Below are positions 51,052 through 59,704 of a stretch of DNA of 64,000 nt, piece by piece. The translations under genes and the position numbers were made by a program. Within the stretch, counting starts at the first letter, position 1, and each line of letters begins with the position of its first letter. The stretch is from positions 7,104-71,103 of the forward strand of contig JAAUZU010000019.1 in the NCBI GenBank assembly GCA_014804445.1. The letters run 5' to 3'. Source of the stretch: Lachnospiraceae bacterium (GTDB taxonomy: Bacteria; Bacillota; Clostridia; Lachnospirales; Lachnospiraceae). The notes beneath the pieces were generated by a model, which was not told the DNA's origin, made no database searches, and worked only from the letters and a program-made list of their open reading frames with translations.

Positions 51052-51536
51052 ATTTCTTTTTTATCAAGATACTGCCGCAGCGCGGCATCCCAAAGCTTTT
51101 CCGGTTCCTTGTCGGGGACGAAGGAAGTAAAAGAGGTTCCGGTCAGAAGCAGCGCTTTTTCCCCGTCAAACCGTACCGTCAGCACAAATGCCTGAATCAG
51201 ACTTAAGGAAGAAGCAGCGCCGCCTTTTTCTAAAATAGAAGCCACAGAAGCAGGCTTCAGATGAAAGACGAACTGAAAGCGCAGCGGTGTGCGTTTTCCC
51301 TTAATAAAATCAAAACATAAGCCCTTCATGTCCTTCCATTCCACAAAATCATACGGGTGCAGAGCCTTGTCCTCCCGTTCTTCAGGCGGGAAAAAATCCT
51401 TGTGAAGCCGTCCGTCAATGGAATATGTAACAAAAGTGTCGATGTCTGCTTTTTCCAAAAGGAAGGAATCAAAAAGCTCTCCCAACAGGAGGGAATTCAT
51501 AAAAGGTTTCAGGGTAGTGATTTGTAGTGCAAGCAT
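51033..51536 (-). CDS. DUF5721 family protein
   Basis: A 167-residue protein: FMNSLLLGELFDSFLLEKADI, VTYSIDGRLHKDFF, LCFDFIKGKRTPLRFQFVFHL. It matches the clostridial DUF5721 family; function unknown. GGAGAAACG precedes the ATG. Single gene. Confidence 0.82.
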   Translation of the reverse strand: MLALQITTLKPFMNSLLLGELFDSFLLEKADIDTFVTYSIDGRLHKDFFPPEEREDKALHPYDFVEWKDMKGLCFDFIKGKRTPLRFQFVFHLKPASVASILEKGGAASSLSLIQAFVLTVRFDGEKALLLTGTSFTSFVPDKEPEKLWDAALRQYLDKKEIAYEEL

Positions 51537-51635
51537 TGTTCGTTTCTCCTAGGTCTGATAGATGATAAGAAGTGGTGTAAACTAGGTATAAGTATAGCGG
51601 TTTTGAAATTGGGTGTCAAGGAGTAGGGGGATGGG

Positions 51636-51850
51636 TTTACGGCAAGGGATAAGGGGAGGACTTGCAGCGAGGGACGCCCGTACCGCAATCTATTCCCGCT
51701 GCACCGCGCTCTCGCTCAGAAAGAAGCGTAGCAGTACTAAGCTCGTGAGGGACCTCGCTAAGTACTGACGCTTCTTAAAGGGTGCCGCGAGAACAGCTTG
51801 CGGTACGGGCTGTTCCGCGTGCGAGGCGGCGTGGTGTCCCTTGCCGTAAA
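51636..51850 (-). repeat. Large palindromic repeat, type C
   Basis: Outer stem TTTACGGCAAGGGA / TCCCTTGCCGTAAA, a second stem CCCGTACCGCAA / TTGCGGTACGGG, a third AAGAAGCGT / ACGCTTCTT, and the shared AGTACT-AAGCTCG...CGCTAAGTACT apex. GCGCTCTCGCTC is the family core in reverse. The stems are unrelated in sequence to type B. Confidence 0.8.
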
Positions 51851-51907
51851 TTCCTAAGAAGATAAGCCTATTGAACAATCCAACGCATAGTATCCTTTGC
51901 CGCTTTC

Positions 51908-52048
51908 AGCCGGCAGCGGAGCCATATGTCTGTTCAGACCGTTTAAAAACGCCGGTACTTAGGCGCTGTGTTTTAGCGCCTTACGTACCGCTGCGTTTTT
52001 ATCCGAGCGAGAGCGCGTCTGAACAGACATATGGCTCCGATGTCGGCG
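51908..52048 (+). repeat. Large palindromic repeat, type D (copy 1)
   Basis: Outer stem GGAGCCATATGTCTGTTCAG and its partner, then an AAAACGC/GCGTTTTT stem, with apex GGTACTTAGGCGCTGTGTTT type. The core CCGAGCGAGAGCG is again unpaired on the right side only. Related to 54743-54879 and lies about 55 bases right of type C. Confidence 0.8.
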
Positions 52049-52102
52049 TGACTCGACGCAAGACAAATCCTGTTGTTTGGCAAACCACAATGCAGAGAGC
52101 GA

Positions 52103-52819
52103 TTACTTTATCATCTCAAGATACGCTTCCGGCATAAAAGACATCACTACAATTTGCACTGTCGTTGCTATATTCAAAATCCAATGCCCTGCCATAATAT
52201 AGCGGGGATTCTTTTTCCGATAGTATTGATAGCATATCCATATCGTCAGAGGGAGAAATGACAGGAAACGATAGGTTATGAATTGCATATCAAGCATTGT
52301 CGGAATGAAACTATGTTGCAGGGCGTAGAAAAATGCGGGGATAAAAATAGCTGTCCATTTGGACTGAAAGCCATTTACGCCATACCCCAGATACAATCCG
52401 TCTTCCGCGACTGTCGTCGTTATCGGAAGTACCAAAACATTGATTATGGCAAGATAAGGCGGGATTGGCGCTATCATCATCGGCGCAAGATAGGGGAGTT
52501 CACCATAACAGAGCCAACCTGCCAAATACATTCCCACCATACTGATGAACAGCATTATGACAATAAATAAAATTCCTTGGGGAACACTTTCTGTGTTTTT
52601 TTCATAATGTATCAGTTCACGGTATGTGATGTGACGGCGTTTGCAAATACGCCATAAAATAAGGATTGTGACAATGTTTAGTGCGGAGGCAATCACGGAC
52701 CACCAATGTGTAATTTCTGATAAATTTCTATGGGTCATTATGCTGCATAAGAAAAACACAGCTAAAAACAGGAAACAGCGCAAAGGAAGGAAAAGACCAG
52801 TTTTTTGATTATTCTGCAT
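52103..52819 (-). CDS. CPBP-like membrane protein with imperfect active site
   Basis: A 238-residue protein with about seven helices. Placement of VAEDGLYLGYG, FFYALQHSFIP and AGHWILN fits the CPBP (Abi) intramembrane protease family. However, the canonical EExxxR is ED without the arginine, so activity is doubtful. GGAGGATAG precedes the ATG at 52819. It overlaps the upstream TetR gene by 11 bases. Confidence 0.75.
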   Translation of the reverse strand: MQNNQKTGLFLPLRCFLFLAVFFLCSIMTHRNLSEITHWWSVIASALNIVTILILWRICKRRHITYRELIHYEKNTESVPQGILFIVIMLFISMVGMYLAGWLCYGELPYLAPMMIAPIPPYLAIINVLVLPITTTVAEDGLYLGYGVNGFQSKWTAIFIPAFFYALQHSFIPTMLDMQFITYRFLSFLPLTIWICYQYYRKKNPRYIMAGHWILNIATTVQIVVMSFMPEAYLEMIK

Positions 52820-53426
52820 GGCGGCTATCCTCCTCACCGGCTATACCGCAAAACAGCATGGTGACTGTATTCGCTATGAATAAATCGCGTTCAGCCTTGG
52901 AATATAAATCATATCCCAGAATTTCTTTTGCAGCATTTTTGGCAAGAAATGCTGTCTGCATAGCGGAAGCAAGAATGAATACAAGTAACTTTTTTGTTTC
53001 CTCATTTTTGTTGTCTCTGATTGCAAATGCAAACCCTTTCTGTGTATAGACAGAATTGCTGTCTGCCAAGTAATTCTGCATATCACTCAAAATAGATATA
53101 TTGGCAATTGCCTTATTTTCAAAAAGAAAATCAAAGACTTGGCTTGCCCAGGATATTAAACGCATTTTATCGGACAGTCCATCGGATTTTGAGCAATCTG
53201 TAATATCGGGCGTAAAGCCGGCCAATATGTTGTTGATTATTTTTTGTACACATTCTGTGATAAGATTTTCTTTGCTTCCAAAAAAATAATTGATGGAACC
53301 TAACCCTATATCTGCTTTTTCTGCAATTAAGCGGGCGGTAATTTTTTTGGTGTCCCCGTTATACTTTTCAATCAATCCGGTAGTAATTTCAATAATATGG
53401 TTTTTGACTTTTTCGTTATCGCGCAT
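52809..53426 (-). CDS. TetR family regulator
   Basis: A 205-residue protein: HTH region ITARLIAEKADIGLGSINYFFGSKE and a helical ligand domain. GAGAAAGG precedes the ATG at 53426. It forms an operon with the CPBP-like gene. A dyad operator sits just upstream. Confidence 0.9.
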   Translation of the reverse strand: MRDNEKVKNHIIEITTGLIEKYNGDTKKITARLIAEKADIGLGSINYFFGSKENLITECVQKIINNILAGFTPDITDCSKSDGLSDKMRLISWASQVFDFLFENKAIANISILSDMQNYLADSNSVYTQKGFAFAIRDNKNEETKKLLVFILASAMQTAFLAKNAAKEILGYDLYSKAERDLFIANTVTMLFCGIAGEEDSRHAE

Positions 53427-53439
53427 AATACCTTTCTCC

Positions 53440-53481
53440 TCTGAACAATGTTCACATACATTATAGTGAACGCTGTTCAGA
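53440..53481. promoter_or_regulatory. TetR operator
   Basis: A 42-bp inverted repeat: TCTGAACA-2-GTTCAC, 10 bases, GTGAAC-2-TGTTCAGA. It starts 13 bases upstream of the tetR start codon, so self-repression is likely. Confidence 0.7.
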
Positions 53482-53613
53482 AAATCAAGAGTCAATTTGT
53501 ATCTTCCGCTTATCCGGTTTGCAAAATAAATGAAAAAACTTGACTGTAAACTTGGTTGATACTTTATATTTATATATGGTATCGGCTACTATATAGGTGG
53601 TATAAAATATACG

Positions 53614-53830
53614 TAGGTGGTTGCGAAACTTTTATTTGCCGATTTCGAATTGTGTGTGTTGTATATTCCATAAGTAGACCCTTGCTTACCGTCGGCACCA
53701 AAGTCATGCCGGGCATGACTTGCTGCCGTATTTTGGCAGCTTATGTACCGCTACGGTAAGCTCGGAGCGAAAGCGAATCTGCGTTGGAATATACAACATG
53801 CACAATGACAATGGTACAGTCAATACGTTT
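53614..53830 (+). repeat. Large palindromic repeat, type B (copy 5, extended apex)
   Basis: The outer stem has matched changes (TGTTGTATATTCC / GGAATATACAAC). The apex carries both GTCATGCCGGGCATGAC and GCTGCCGTATTTTGGCAGC hairpins side by side. Core is GGAGCGAAAGCGA. The following merR-like gene starts about 45 bases after the outer stem. Confidence 0.82.
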
Positions 53831-53857
53831 CATATACCGATGGAAAGGAGCAGCAGT

Positions 53858-54683
53858 ATGACAATAAAGGAAGTTGAGGAGCGGACAGGACTGGCGCGTT
53901 CTAATATCCGGTTTTATGAAAAAGAAGGTCTGATAGAACCGTCGCGGAATGATAAAAACGGATATAGGGATTATTCTGAAAAGGACGTTGAAACGATTAA
54001 AAAATTGCTTATTTGCATACCCTGGAAATTTCCATTGAAGATATCCGCAGCATCATATTGGATAAAGTGTCGTTGGCAGAAGTGATAGAAAAGCAGGCTG
54101 CAATAATAAAAGAGCAGATTGACGGCTTAAATAAAGCAAAAGCCATGTGCGAGAGAATGGTGGAGGCCGGAAACCTTAGTTTTGGTGAGTTACAGGTTGA
54201 AAAATATGTGACAGACCTGCCGCATTATTGGAATAATCATAAAACCGTTTTCAAACTGGATTCGGTCGGTTTCCTGCATATATGGGGCAGCCTCATTACA
54301 TGGGCAGTTATCACATCTCTATGCTTGATAGTTGGAATATTGTCGTATACAAAATTACCGGATAAAATGCCTGTTCAGTGGAATCAGGGAATAGCAGTTT
54401 CCTTTATGGACAAAAAAATTATCTTTGTATATCCGCTGGCCTGTATCATCATCCGCATTTTGTTACGGCCGGTTATCTATGTAAAATTATGCATGCACCA
54501 TCCCTACGGAGAGCCATCACGGAATACCTGTCCAACTATATATGCTTTATTGCGCTGTCAGTAGAACTGTTTTCCATACTATTCGTGCAAGGACTGGTAA
54601 AAAGCGTAGTAACCGTTTTGCTTGTAGATACAGTCGTACTCATCGGCGTATTGCTGACGGCTCTATCAACTGTCCCAAGGTGA
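53858..54683 (+). pseudogene. MerR regulator with membrane domain, two frameshifts
   Basis: The N-terminus is a normal MerR domain (MTIKEVEERTGLARSNIRFY). The frame breaks near 54010; the next piece continues LEISIEDIRSIILDKVSLAE and a DUF1648-like membrane region (KLPDKMPVQWNQGIAVSF). It breaks again near 54490, and a third frame gives SNYICFIALSVELFSILFVQ to 54683. Two single-base indels explain it. A sequencing error at one site is possible but unlikely at both. Confidence 0.8.
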
Positions 54684-54742
54684 AAACAATGCTCAAAATA
54701 AAGTGCTATTGCCGGAGTACATAGCGTCTTTGACGCTTTCAA

Positions 54743-54879
54743 GCCGGCATTGGAGAGGTCTGTCTGTTCAGACCGTTTAAAAACGCTGGCGCTTGGCGAG
54801 GTTCTTTCGAGCCTAGCGTCCACTGCGTTTTTATCCGAGCGGGAGCGTGTCTGAACAGACAGACCTCTTCGATGTCGGC
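54743..54879 (+). repeat. Large palindromic repeat, type D (copy 2)
   Basis: Outer stem AGAGGTCTGTCTGTTCAGAC and partner, inner AAAAACGC / GCGTTTTT. Apex GGCGAGGTTCTTTCGAGCC replaces the loop of D copy 1 with one like type B. Core CCGAGCGGGAGCG. Confidence 0.8.
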
Positions 54880-54912
54880 GTGACTTGCTCTGGTATATAT
54901 TATTTTGTCAGT

Positions 54913-55788
54913 TTAAGGTAAGTTTCCGGCATGAGGGAAGTCCAATCGTATCAACATAATAACCGCACATAATACCAATCCGGACATACCGATAATGCCT
55001 GTCGGATTGGGACCTAGCAGTCCGCTTTTGTGTGAAACGGAAATAAAAACAGGAATTTCGCCGATGACATTGACTGCGCCGTGAATAATGGCGCTGTACA
55101 TAACATTATTGCTGATTACCATGACACAGGAACAGATAGTGCCTATTGTCATACATGCCAGCATCATCATTGCCATATTGCTCCACGGCGCGCCTATATT
55201 CTCCGAACTGTAATTAAAACCGAAATAAATCAACGGCATATGTGCCAGACCCCAGCAAAAACCATTCAGTAGTATTCCTTTTTTCAGCCCATATTGGGCG
55301 ATTTGTTTTGGAAGCAGGTATTCACGCCAGCCGATTTCCTCGCCAAGCTCCAGCAACTGCAGAGGAATACAAAATGCGGCAATCAATACACACACTGCGC
55401 AAAAGAAAAAGGGATTTCTGATTTGTATGACAGCGTCTGTTCCGGCTAAGCTGCTGATATCAAAAACGCCGCTGTATTGCGCGGGAAAAAACAGGAAATA
55501 GAGGACGGATCCCATTGCAATCAGAATGGCGGGAACAAAGGCGCAGAAAGCCCACAAAACCGGATTTTTCCACAGCTTTAGTGAAAATCGCCACTTTGTT
55601 TTATCCTTCGTGATGCGCCTCGTCAGAATGGCGGCAGTAACCGGAAAGGCAGTAAATCCTTTCTGCAATATCTGATAGGCGGCATTTTCCCTGTTGCTTT
55701 GTGTAAAGAACGCCGCCATGCCAAGCAAAAAACATGTTCCCAGCGTCAATAGTAGATACAGTCTTATTTGTTTTTGGTTATCATTCAT
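54913..55788 (-). CDS. CPBP family intramembrane metalloprotease
   Basis: A 291-residue protein with about eight helices. Active-site motifs are intact: ELGEEIGWREYL (EExxxR), WGLAHMPLIYFG and AIIHGAVN. Relatives process prenylated proteins or give bacteriocin immunity. AAAGGAGCAG precedes the ATG. It overlaps DUF3021 by eight bases, so it belongs to the LytTR operon. Confidence 0.9.
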   Translation of the reverse strand: MNDNQKQIRLYLLLTLGTCFLLGMAAFFTQSNRENAAYQILQKGFTAFPVTAAILTRRITKDKTKWRFSLKLWKNPVLWAFCAFVPAILIAMGSVLYFLFFPAQYSGVFDISSLAGTDAVIQIRNPFFFCAVCVLIAAFCIPLQLLELGEEIGWREYLLPKQIAQYGLKKGILLNGFCWGLAHMPLIYFGFNYSSENIGAPWSNMAMMMLACMTIGTICSCVMVISNNVMYSAIIHGAVNVIGEIPVFISVSHKSGLLGPNPTGIIGMSGLVLCAVIMLIRLDFPHAGNLP

Positions 55789-56218
55789 TTTGGGTCTGCT
55801 CCTTTAGCTGTTGTATCTTTGTTGTCATTGCGGCTGAGTCGGTTATTTCCATGTAATAATCAATCAAATTGACAGCGGCATAGATGATGGCAACGGTCAA
55901 CATAATGGTTATACAAAGGGATTTGCTGATTAACGCGTCCGCAATATAGGAAACCAATAGTACAACTGCTTCAATCAGTAAAAATTGAAGAATTTTTCTA
56001 AACACCATCTGCTTCAGGCTTAGTTCTTTGGAGGAATAGACTACAAAGGAAGGGAGCAGGCAGAAAAAAGCATACACAAACGGCAGGAACAGAAGGGCAT
56101 AGTCCGGTCTGCCCGCAGATGGGCTGGTACACCCGATAATACCGATGGACAGGGTTATTCCGGCCTGTATCAGCAGAAAGTCAATTATACATTTTTTGAA
56201 AAATTCCCGAAATTCCAT
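55781..56218 (-). CDS. DUF3021 membrane protein
   Basis: A 145-residue protein with four helices and a charged tail. DUF3021 proteins regularly follow LytTR regulators and probably inhibit them at the membrane. Its start overlaps the LytTR stop by one base. Confidence 0.85.
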   Translation of the reverse strand: MEFREFFKKCIIDFLLIQAGITLSIGIIGCTSPSAGRPDYALLFLPFVYAFFCLLPSFVVYSSKELSLKQMVFRKILQFLLIEAVVLLVSYIADALISKSLCITIMLTVAIIYAAVNLIDYYMEITDSAAMTTKIQQLKEQTQNE

Positions 56219-56664
56219 TACAAACCCTCCATAATAGTTTTCTTTACGAACTTTGCATATTTTCTGGATATCATTACTTTTTCACCGTTTTCCATACAGG
56301 CAAGGTAACGTCCGTTCAAAGCAGGACGGATAGAATTTACTTTCAGCAGACAGATTAGAAACGATTTGGAACAACGTACAAACTTATGAGGTTCCAATTC
56401 CCTTTCCAACTCATAGAGCCGCTTTTTGATTTCCAGTACGTTTGTGCGAGTATATGCAAATACATTTTCACCTACTGCTTCCACATACAGGATGTCTTTA
56501 ATAGAAACGGACTGCTGTTCAGCCGCATGCGTATATCCGGTCAGAAAGCTGTTTTTTGCGAGACAGTAATTTTTGATATCCTCAAATTCTTTTGTCATTT
56601 CCATACATTCAATAATAATCTGCTCTTCCTGTTTTGATAAAACATTTCGTATTTTCACTTTCAT
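56218..56664 (-). CDS. LytTR DNA-binding regulator
   Basis: A 148-residue protein with a C-terminal LytTR domain (ILYVEAVGENVFAYT, FVRCSKSFLICLLKVNSI, GEKVMISRKYAKFVKK). No receiver, so control is probably by DUF3021. The operon continues into DUF3021 and CPBP. The 300 bases upstream hold three TACATATAA repeats (56770, 56872, 56906) and no gene. Confidence 0.9.
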   Translation of the reverse strand: MKVKIRNVLSKQEEQIIIECMEMTKEFEDIKNYCLAKNSFLTGYTHAAEQQSVSIKDILYVEAVGENVFAYTRTNVLEIKKRLYELERELEPHKFVRCSKSFLICLLKVNSIRPALNGRYLACMENGEKVMISRKYAKFVKKTIMEGL

Positions 56665-56964
56665 AATGGCATCGCGTCCTCTCTAAACTGCCTTGCGTCA
56701 CATTTACTTTAGCAAAATGTTTTTAAAATTTCTACAGCTTCATGATAAGGTGCATTTTAAACGGACAAAATACATATAATTCAGTTTCTCTTTTTCAGTA
56801 TTATGATATAACGAAAATCCTCTTTACAAACGTATATGCATGTGTTACCATCATACATAGTAATAAAAACTACATATAAAAGTTTTGATTACTCTGAATA
56901 TAATACATATAAAAACCTTGCGAAGCAGAAAATAACAGAGTATACAGGAAAGGTATGGTAAGAC

Positions 56965-57801
56965 ATGAGTTATAAGATTGTTGTGGACAGTTGTTGTGAG
57001 CTTCCAAAAGAACAGCTCCAAAGCGAAAATTTCGAGAGAGTGCCATTGGGAATTGAAATAGGAGACTATAATCTGCTTGACGATGAGAGCTTCAATCAGG
57101 CGGATTTCCTGAAAAGAGTCGCGGCTTACCCCAAATGCCCCAAGTCTTCCTGCCCGTCTCCTGAGAGATATATGGAGGCGTATCACACCGATGCGGAGTG
57201 TGTTTATGTGGTAACTCTGTCCTCCAAGCTCAGCGGCAGCTATAACAGCGCGGAGTTGGGCAAGAGAATGTATCTGGAAAAGTACGGGGAGAAAAAGATA
57301 CATGTGGTAGACTCCGAGTCGGCGAGCTGCGGAGAAACGCAGATTGCGCTAAGGCTTCAGGAACTGGAGGAGGAAGGTCTTTCCTTTGAAGAGGTGGTGA
57401 AGCAGATCATGGCTTTCAGGGACAATATGAATACCTATTTTGTGCTGGATAATCTGGAAACGCTGCGGAAAAACGGCAGGCTTTCAAATATCAAAGCGGC
57501 AGTGGCGTCCACGCTGAATATCAAACCGATTATGGGAGCCGACAAGGGCACTATTTTTCAGATGGGGCAGGGCATCGGCATGAAAAAAGCGATTGCCAGG
57601 ATGGTGGATAAGATTGCAGAGACGTTAAAGGGAGCGGAGAGAAAGCGGATTATCATATCCCACTGCAATGCAAAAGAAAGAGCAGAAAACGTTATGCGGC
57701 TTCTTCGTGAAAAAATACGGTGTCAGGAAATTATGGTCATGGATACTGCCGGAATCAGCAGCATGTACGCCAATGACGGGGGCGTCATCGTAGCCTTCTA
57801 G
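56965..57801 (+). CDS. DegV family fatty-acid binding protein
   Basis: A 278-residue protein: KIVVDSCCELP, VYVVTLSSKLSGSYNSAELG, FVLDNLETLRKNGRLS, the DegV/FakB signature. FakB proteins present fatty acids to FakA kinase; no fakA is nearby. AAAGGTATGG precedes the start. Confidence 0.92.
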   Translation: MSYKIVVDSCCELPKEQLQSENFERVPLGIEIGDYNLLDDESFNQADFLKRVAAYPKCPKSSCPSPERYMEAYHTDAECVYVVTLSSKLSGSYNSAELGKRMYLEKYGEKKIHVVDSESASCGETQIALRLQELEEEGLSFEEVVKQIMAFRDNMNTYFVLDNLETLRKNGRLSNIKAAVASTLNIKPIMGADKGTIFQMGQGIGMKKAIARMVDKIAETLKGAERKRIIISHCNAKERAENVMRLLREKIRCQEIMVMDTAGISSMYANDGGVIVAF

Positions 57802-57842
57802 GGAAGCAATTGCAACAGCGGCCTGAGGAAACACTGCTGTAA

Positions 57843-58136
57843 TCACATGGTAATCAGTTCTATCGGCGAATAAAAAAGCAGCACAATCAGCAATATCTGG
57901 ATAATCAGAATGGCGGGCATGCCATACACGAATTTAAAATGTCTTGTCTTGTGGCGGAATGTGTACATGCCTGCGATAGCGCCAATGCTGCCGCCGATGA
58001 TGGCGATGATAAAGAGGGTGGCTTCCGGAATCCGGAAGGCACCCTTTATTGCTTTTCTTTTATCGATTCCCATAAGGGCAAACGCGATCAAGTTGATAAG
58101 CGCGAAATATGCCGCGATAAACAGAATCACCGTCAT
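57843..58136 (-). CDS. DUF1294 membrane protein
   Basis: A 97-residue protein with three helices: LMGIDKRKAIKGAFRIPE, GGSIGAIAGMYTFRHKTRH. Matches DUF1294, function unknown. It follows argG by 15 bases. Confidence 0.9.
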   Translation of the reverse strand: MTVILFIAAYFALINLIAFALMGIDKRKAIKGAFRIPEATLFIIAIIGGSIGAIAGMYTFRHKTRHFKFVYGMPAILIIQILLIVLLFYSPIELITM

Positions 58137-58151
58137 AATAAAATCTCCAAA

Positions 58152-59369
58152 TTACTTGTCGGAAGCCTCCTGAAGCTTCATAGCCCGTACCTTTAAGGAA
58201 AGGCCGAACAGGTTAATAAATCCTTCTGCGTCATGGTGGTCATACAAATCGCCCGTTGTAAAGGAAGCGATGGACTCATTATACAGGGAGTAGGGAGAGG
58301 TGGTGCCGGCTTTTATGATGTTGCCCTTGTAAAGCTTGAATTTGACTTCACCGGTCACATACTCCTGTGTCTTCTCTACAAAAGCCTGAATAGCCTCTCT
58401 TAACGGCGTAAACCATTTTCCTTCATAGACGATATCTGCAAAACGGTTGCCCATCTCTTTTTTCATGGTGTAGGTATCGCGATCCAGTATCAGTTCTTCG
58501 AGCTGCTGGTGCGCTTCCATCAAAATGGTGCCGCCGGGAGTCTCATAAACGCCGCGGGACTTCATGCCTACAACACGGTTTTCCACGATGTCGATAATAC
58601 CGATGCCATGTTTGCCGCCAAGCTTGTTTAATTCGCGTACAATATCGGAATACTTCATTTTTTTGCCGTTTACGGAGACAGGAATTCCCTTTTCAAATTC
58701 CATGGTGACATATTCTCCCTCCTCGGGCGCTTTTTCAGGCGTGGTGCCGAGAACGAGAAGATGTCCGTAGTTGGGCTCGTTGGCAGGATCCTCCAGCTCC
58801 AGACCTTCGTGGCTGATGTGCCAGATGTTGCGGTCGCGGCTGTAGGAGGAATCTGCTGAGAAGGGAAGGTGGATGCCGTGTGCTTCGCAGTAGGCGATTT
58901 CTGACTCACGGGAATCCATGGTCCACTTGTCATTTCTCCATGCAGCGATGATTTTGATGTCGGGTGCAAGCGCTTTGATGCCAAGCTCGAAACGAATCTG
59001 GTCGTTGCCCTTGCCGGTAGCGCCGTGGCAGATGGCAGCAGCGTTTTCCTTGCGTGCAATCTCCACCAGTTTTTTGGCAATCAGAGGCCTTGCCATAGAA
59101 GTACCCAAAAGGTATTTGTTTTCATATACGGCATGCGCCTGTACGCAGGGAGCGATGTACTCGTCGCAGAACTCGTCTGTCACATCCAGAATATACAGCT
59201 TTTCTGCGCCGCAGGACTTTGCCCTTTCTTCCAGACCGTCAAGTTCTTCCTCCTGTCCGCAGTCGATGCAGACGCAAACAACGTCATAATCAAAATTCTC
59301 CTTTAACCAAGGAATAATGGCGGTGGTATCAAGACCGCCGGAATATGCAAGTATTACTTTTTCTTTCAT
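58152..59369 (-). CDS. argG: Argininosuccinate synthase
   Basis: A 405-residue enzyme joining citrulline and aspartate with ATP. N-type ATP loop [31 protein letters not shown], and the [15 protein letters not shown] substrate segment. Normal length. No argH is adjacent in the window; argJ lies 2 kb away on the other strand. GGACATGGTGA precedes the ATG. ARG-box-like sites lie upstream. Confidence 0.97.
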   Translation of the reverse strand: MKEKVILAYSGGLDTTAIIPWLKENFDYDVVCVCIDCGQEEELDGLEERAKSCGAEKLYILDVTDEFCDEYIAPCVQAHAVYENKYLLGTSMARPLIAKKLVEIARKENAAAICHGATGKGNDQIRFELGIKALAPDIKIIAAWRNDKWTMDSRESEIAYCEAHGIHLPFSADSSYSRDRNIWHISHEGLELEDPANEPNYGHLLVLGTTPEKAPEEGEYVTMEFEKGIPVSVNGKKMKYSDIVRELNKLGGKHGIGIIDIVENRVVGMKSRGVYETPGGTILMEAHQQLEELILDRDTYTMKKEMGNRFADIVYEGKWFTPLREAIQAFVEKTQEYVTGEVKFKLYKGNIIKAGTTSPYSLYNESIASFTTGDLYDHHDAEGFINLFGLSLKVRAMKLQEASDK

Positions 59370-59527
59370 GTATTCACCATGTCCTTCCTGTGCCTTATGT
59401 AATGAGGCTTACACTTTCTTCTTTTTAACTTATTCCCTAATATACAACATCTTTGTTCCGATTGCAAGAGGAAATATGAATATATAATAAAAAATATTTG
59501 CATAAATAAGGCGTCAAAATGAATATT

Positions 59528-59565
59528 ATGAATTTTTGCATAAGCAAAATGTATAAAAATGCACA
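59528..59565. promoter_or_regulatory. ARG-box-like ArgR sites upstream of argG
   Basis: ATGAATTTTTGCATAA (59528) and AATGTATAAAAATGCACA (59548) resemble ArgR boxes of the CATGAATAAAAATGCAA type, the first in reverse. They lie in an AT-rich 334-base gap between argG and the CmpB-type gene that has no other recognised content. Confidence 0.5.
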
Positions 59566-59704
59566 AAAATAATTTTAAAAATAAGCAAAAGAAAGGCAGT
59601 ATGGCTATTTTACCTGTGAAAACTTTATGTTATACTGTAGAAAGTAATTTTTAAACGGGCGCATGGATGCCGTTTCGGATTAGGCGCCTGGGGAGGATAA
59701 AGAA

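Noticed and set aside
1..54879. Repeats considered as a CRISPR array
   Set aside because: Copies are kilobases apart, palindromic over their whole length and lack regular spacers; no cas genes present.
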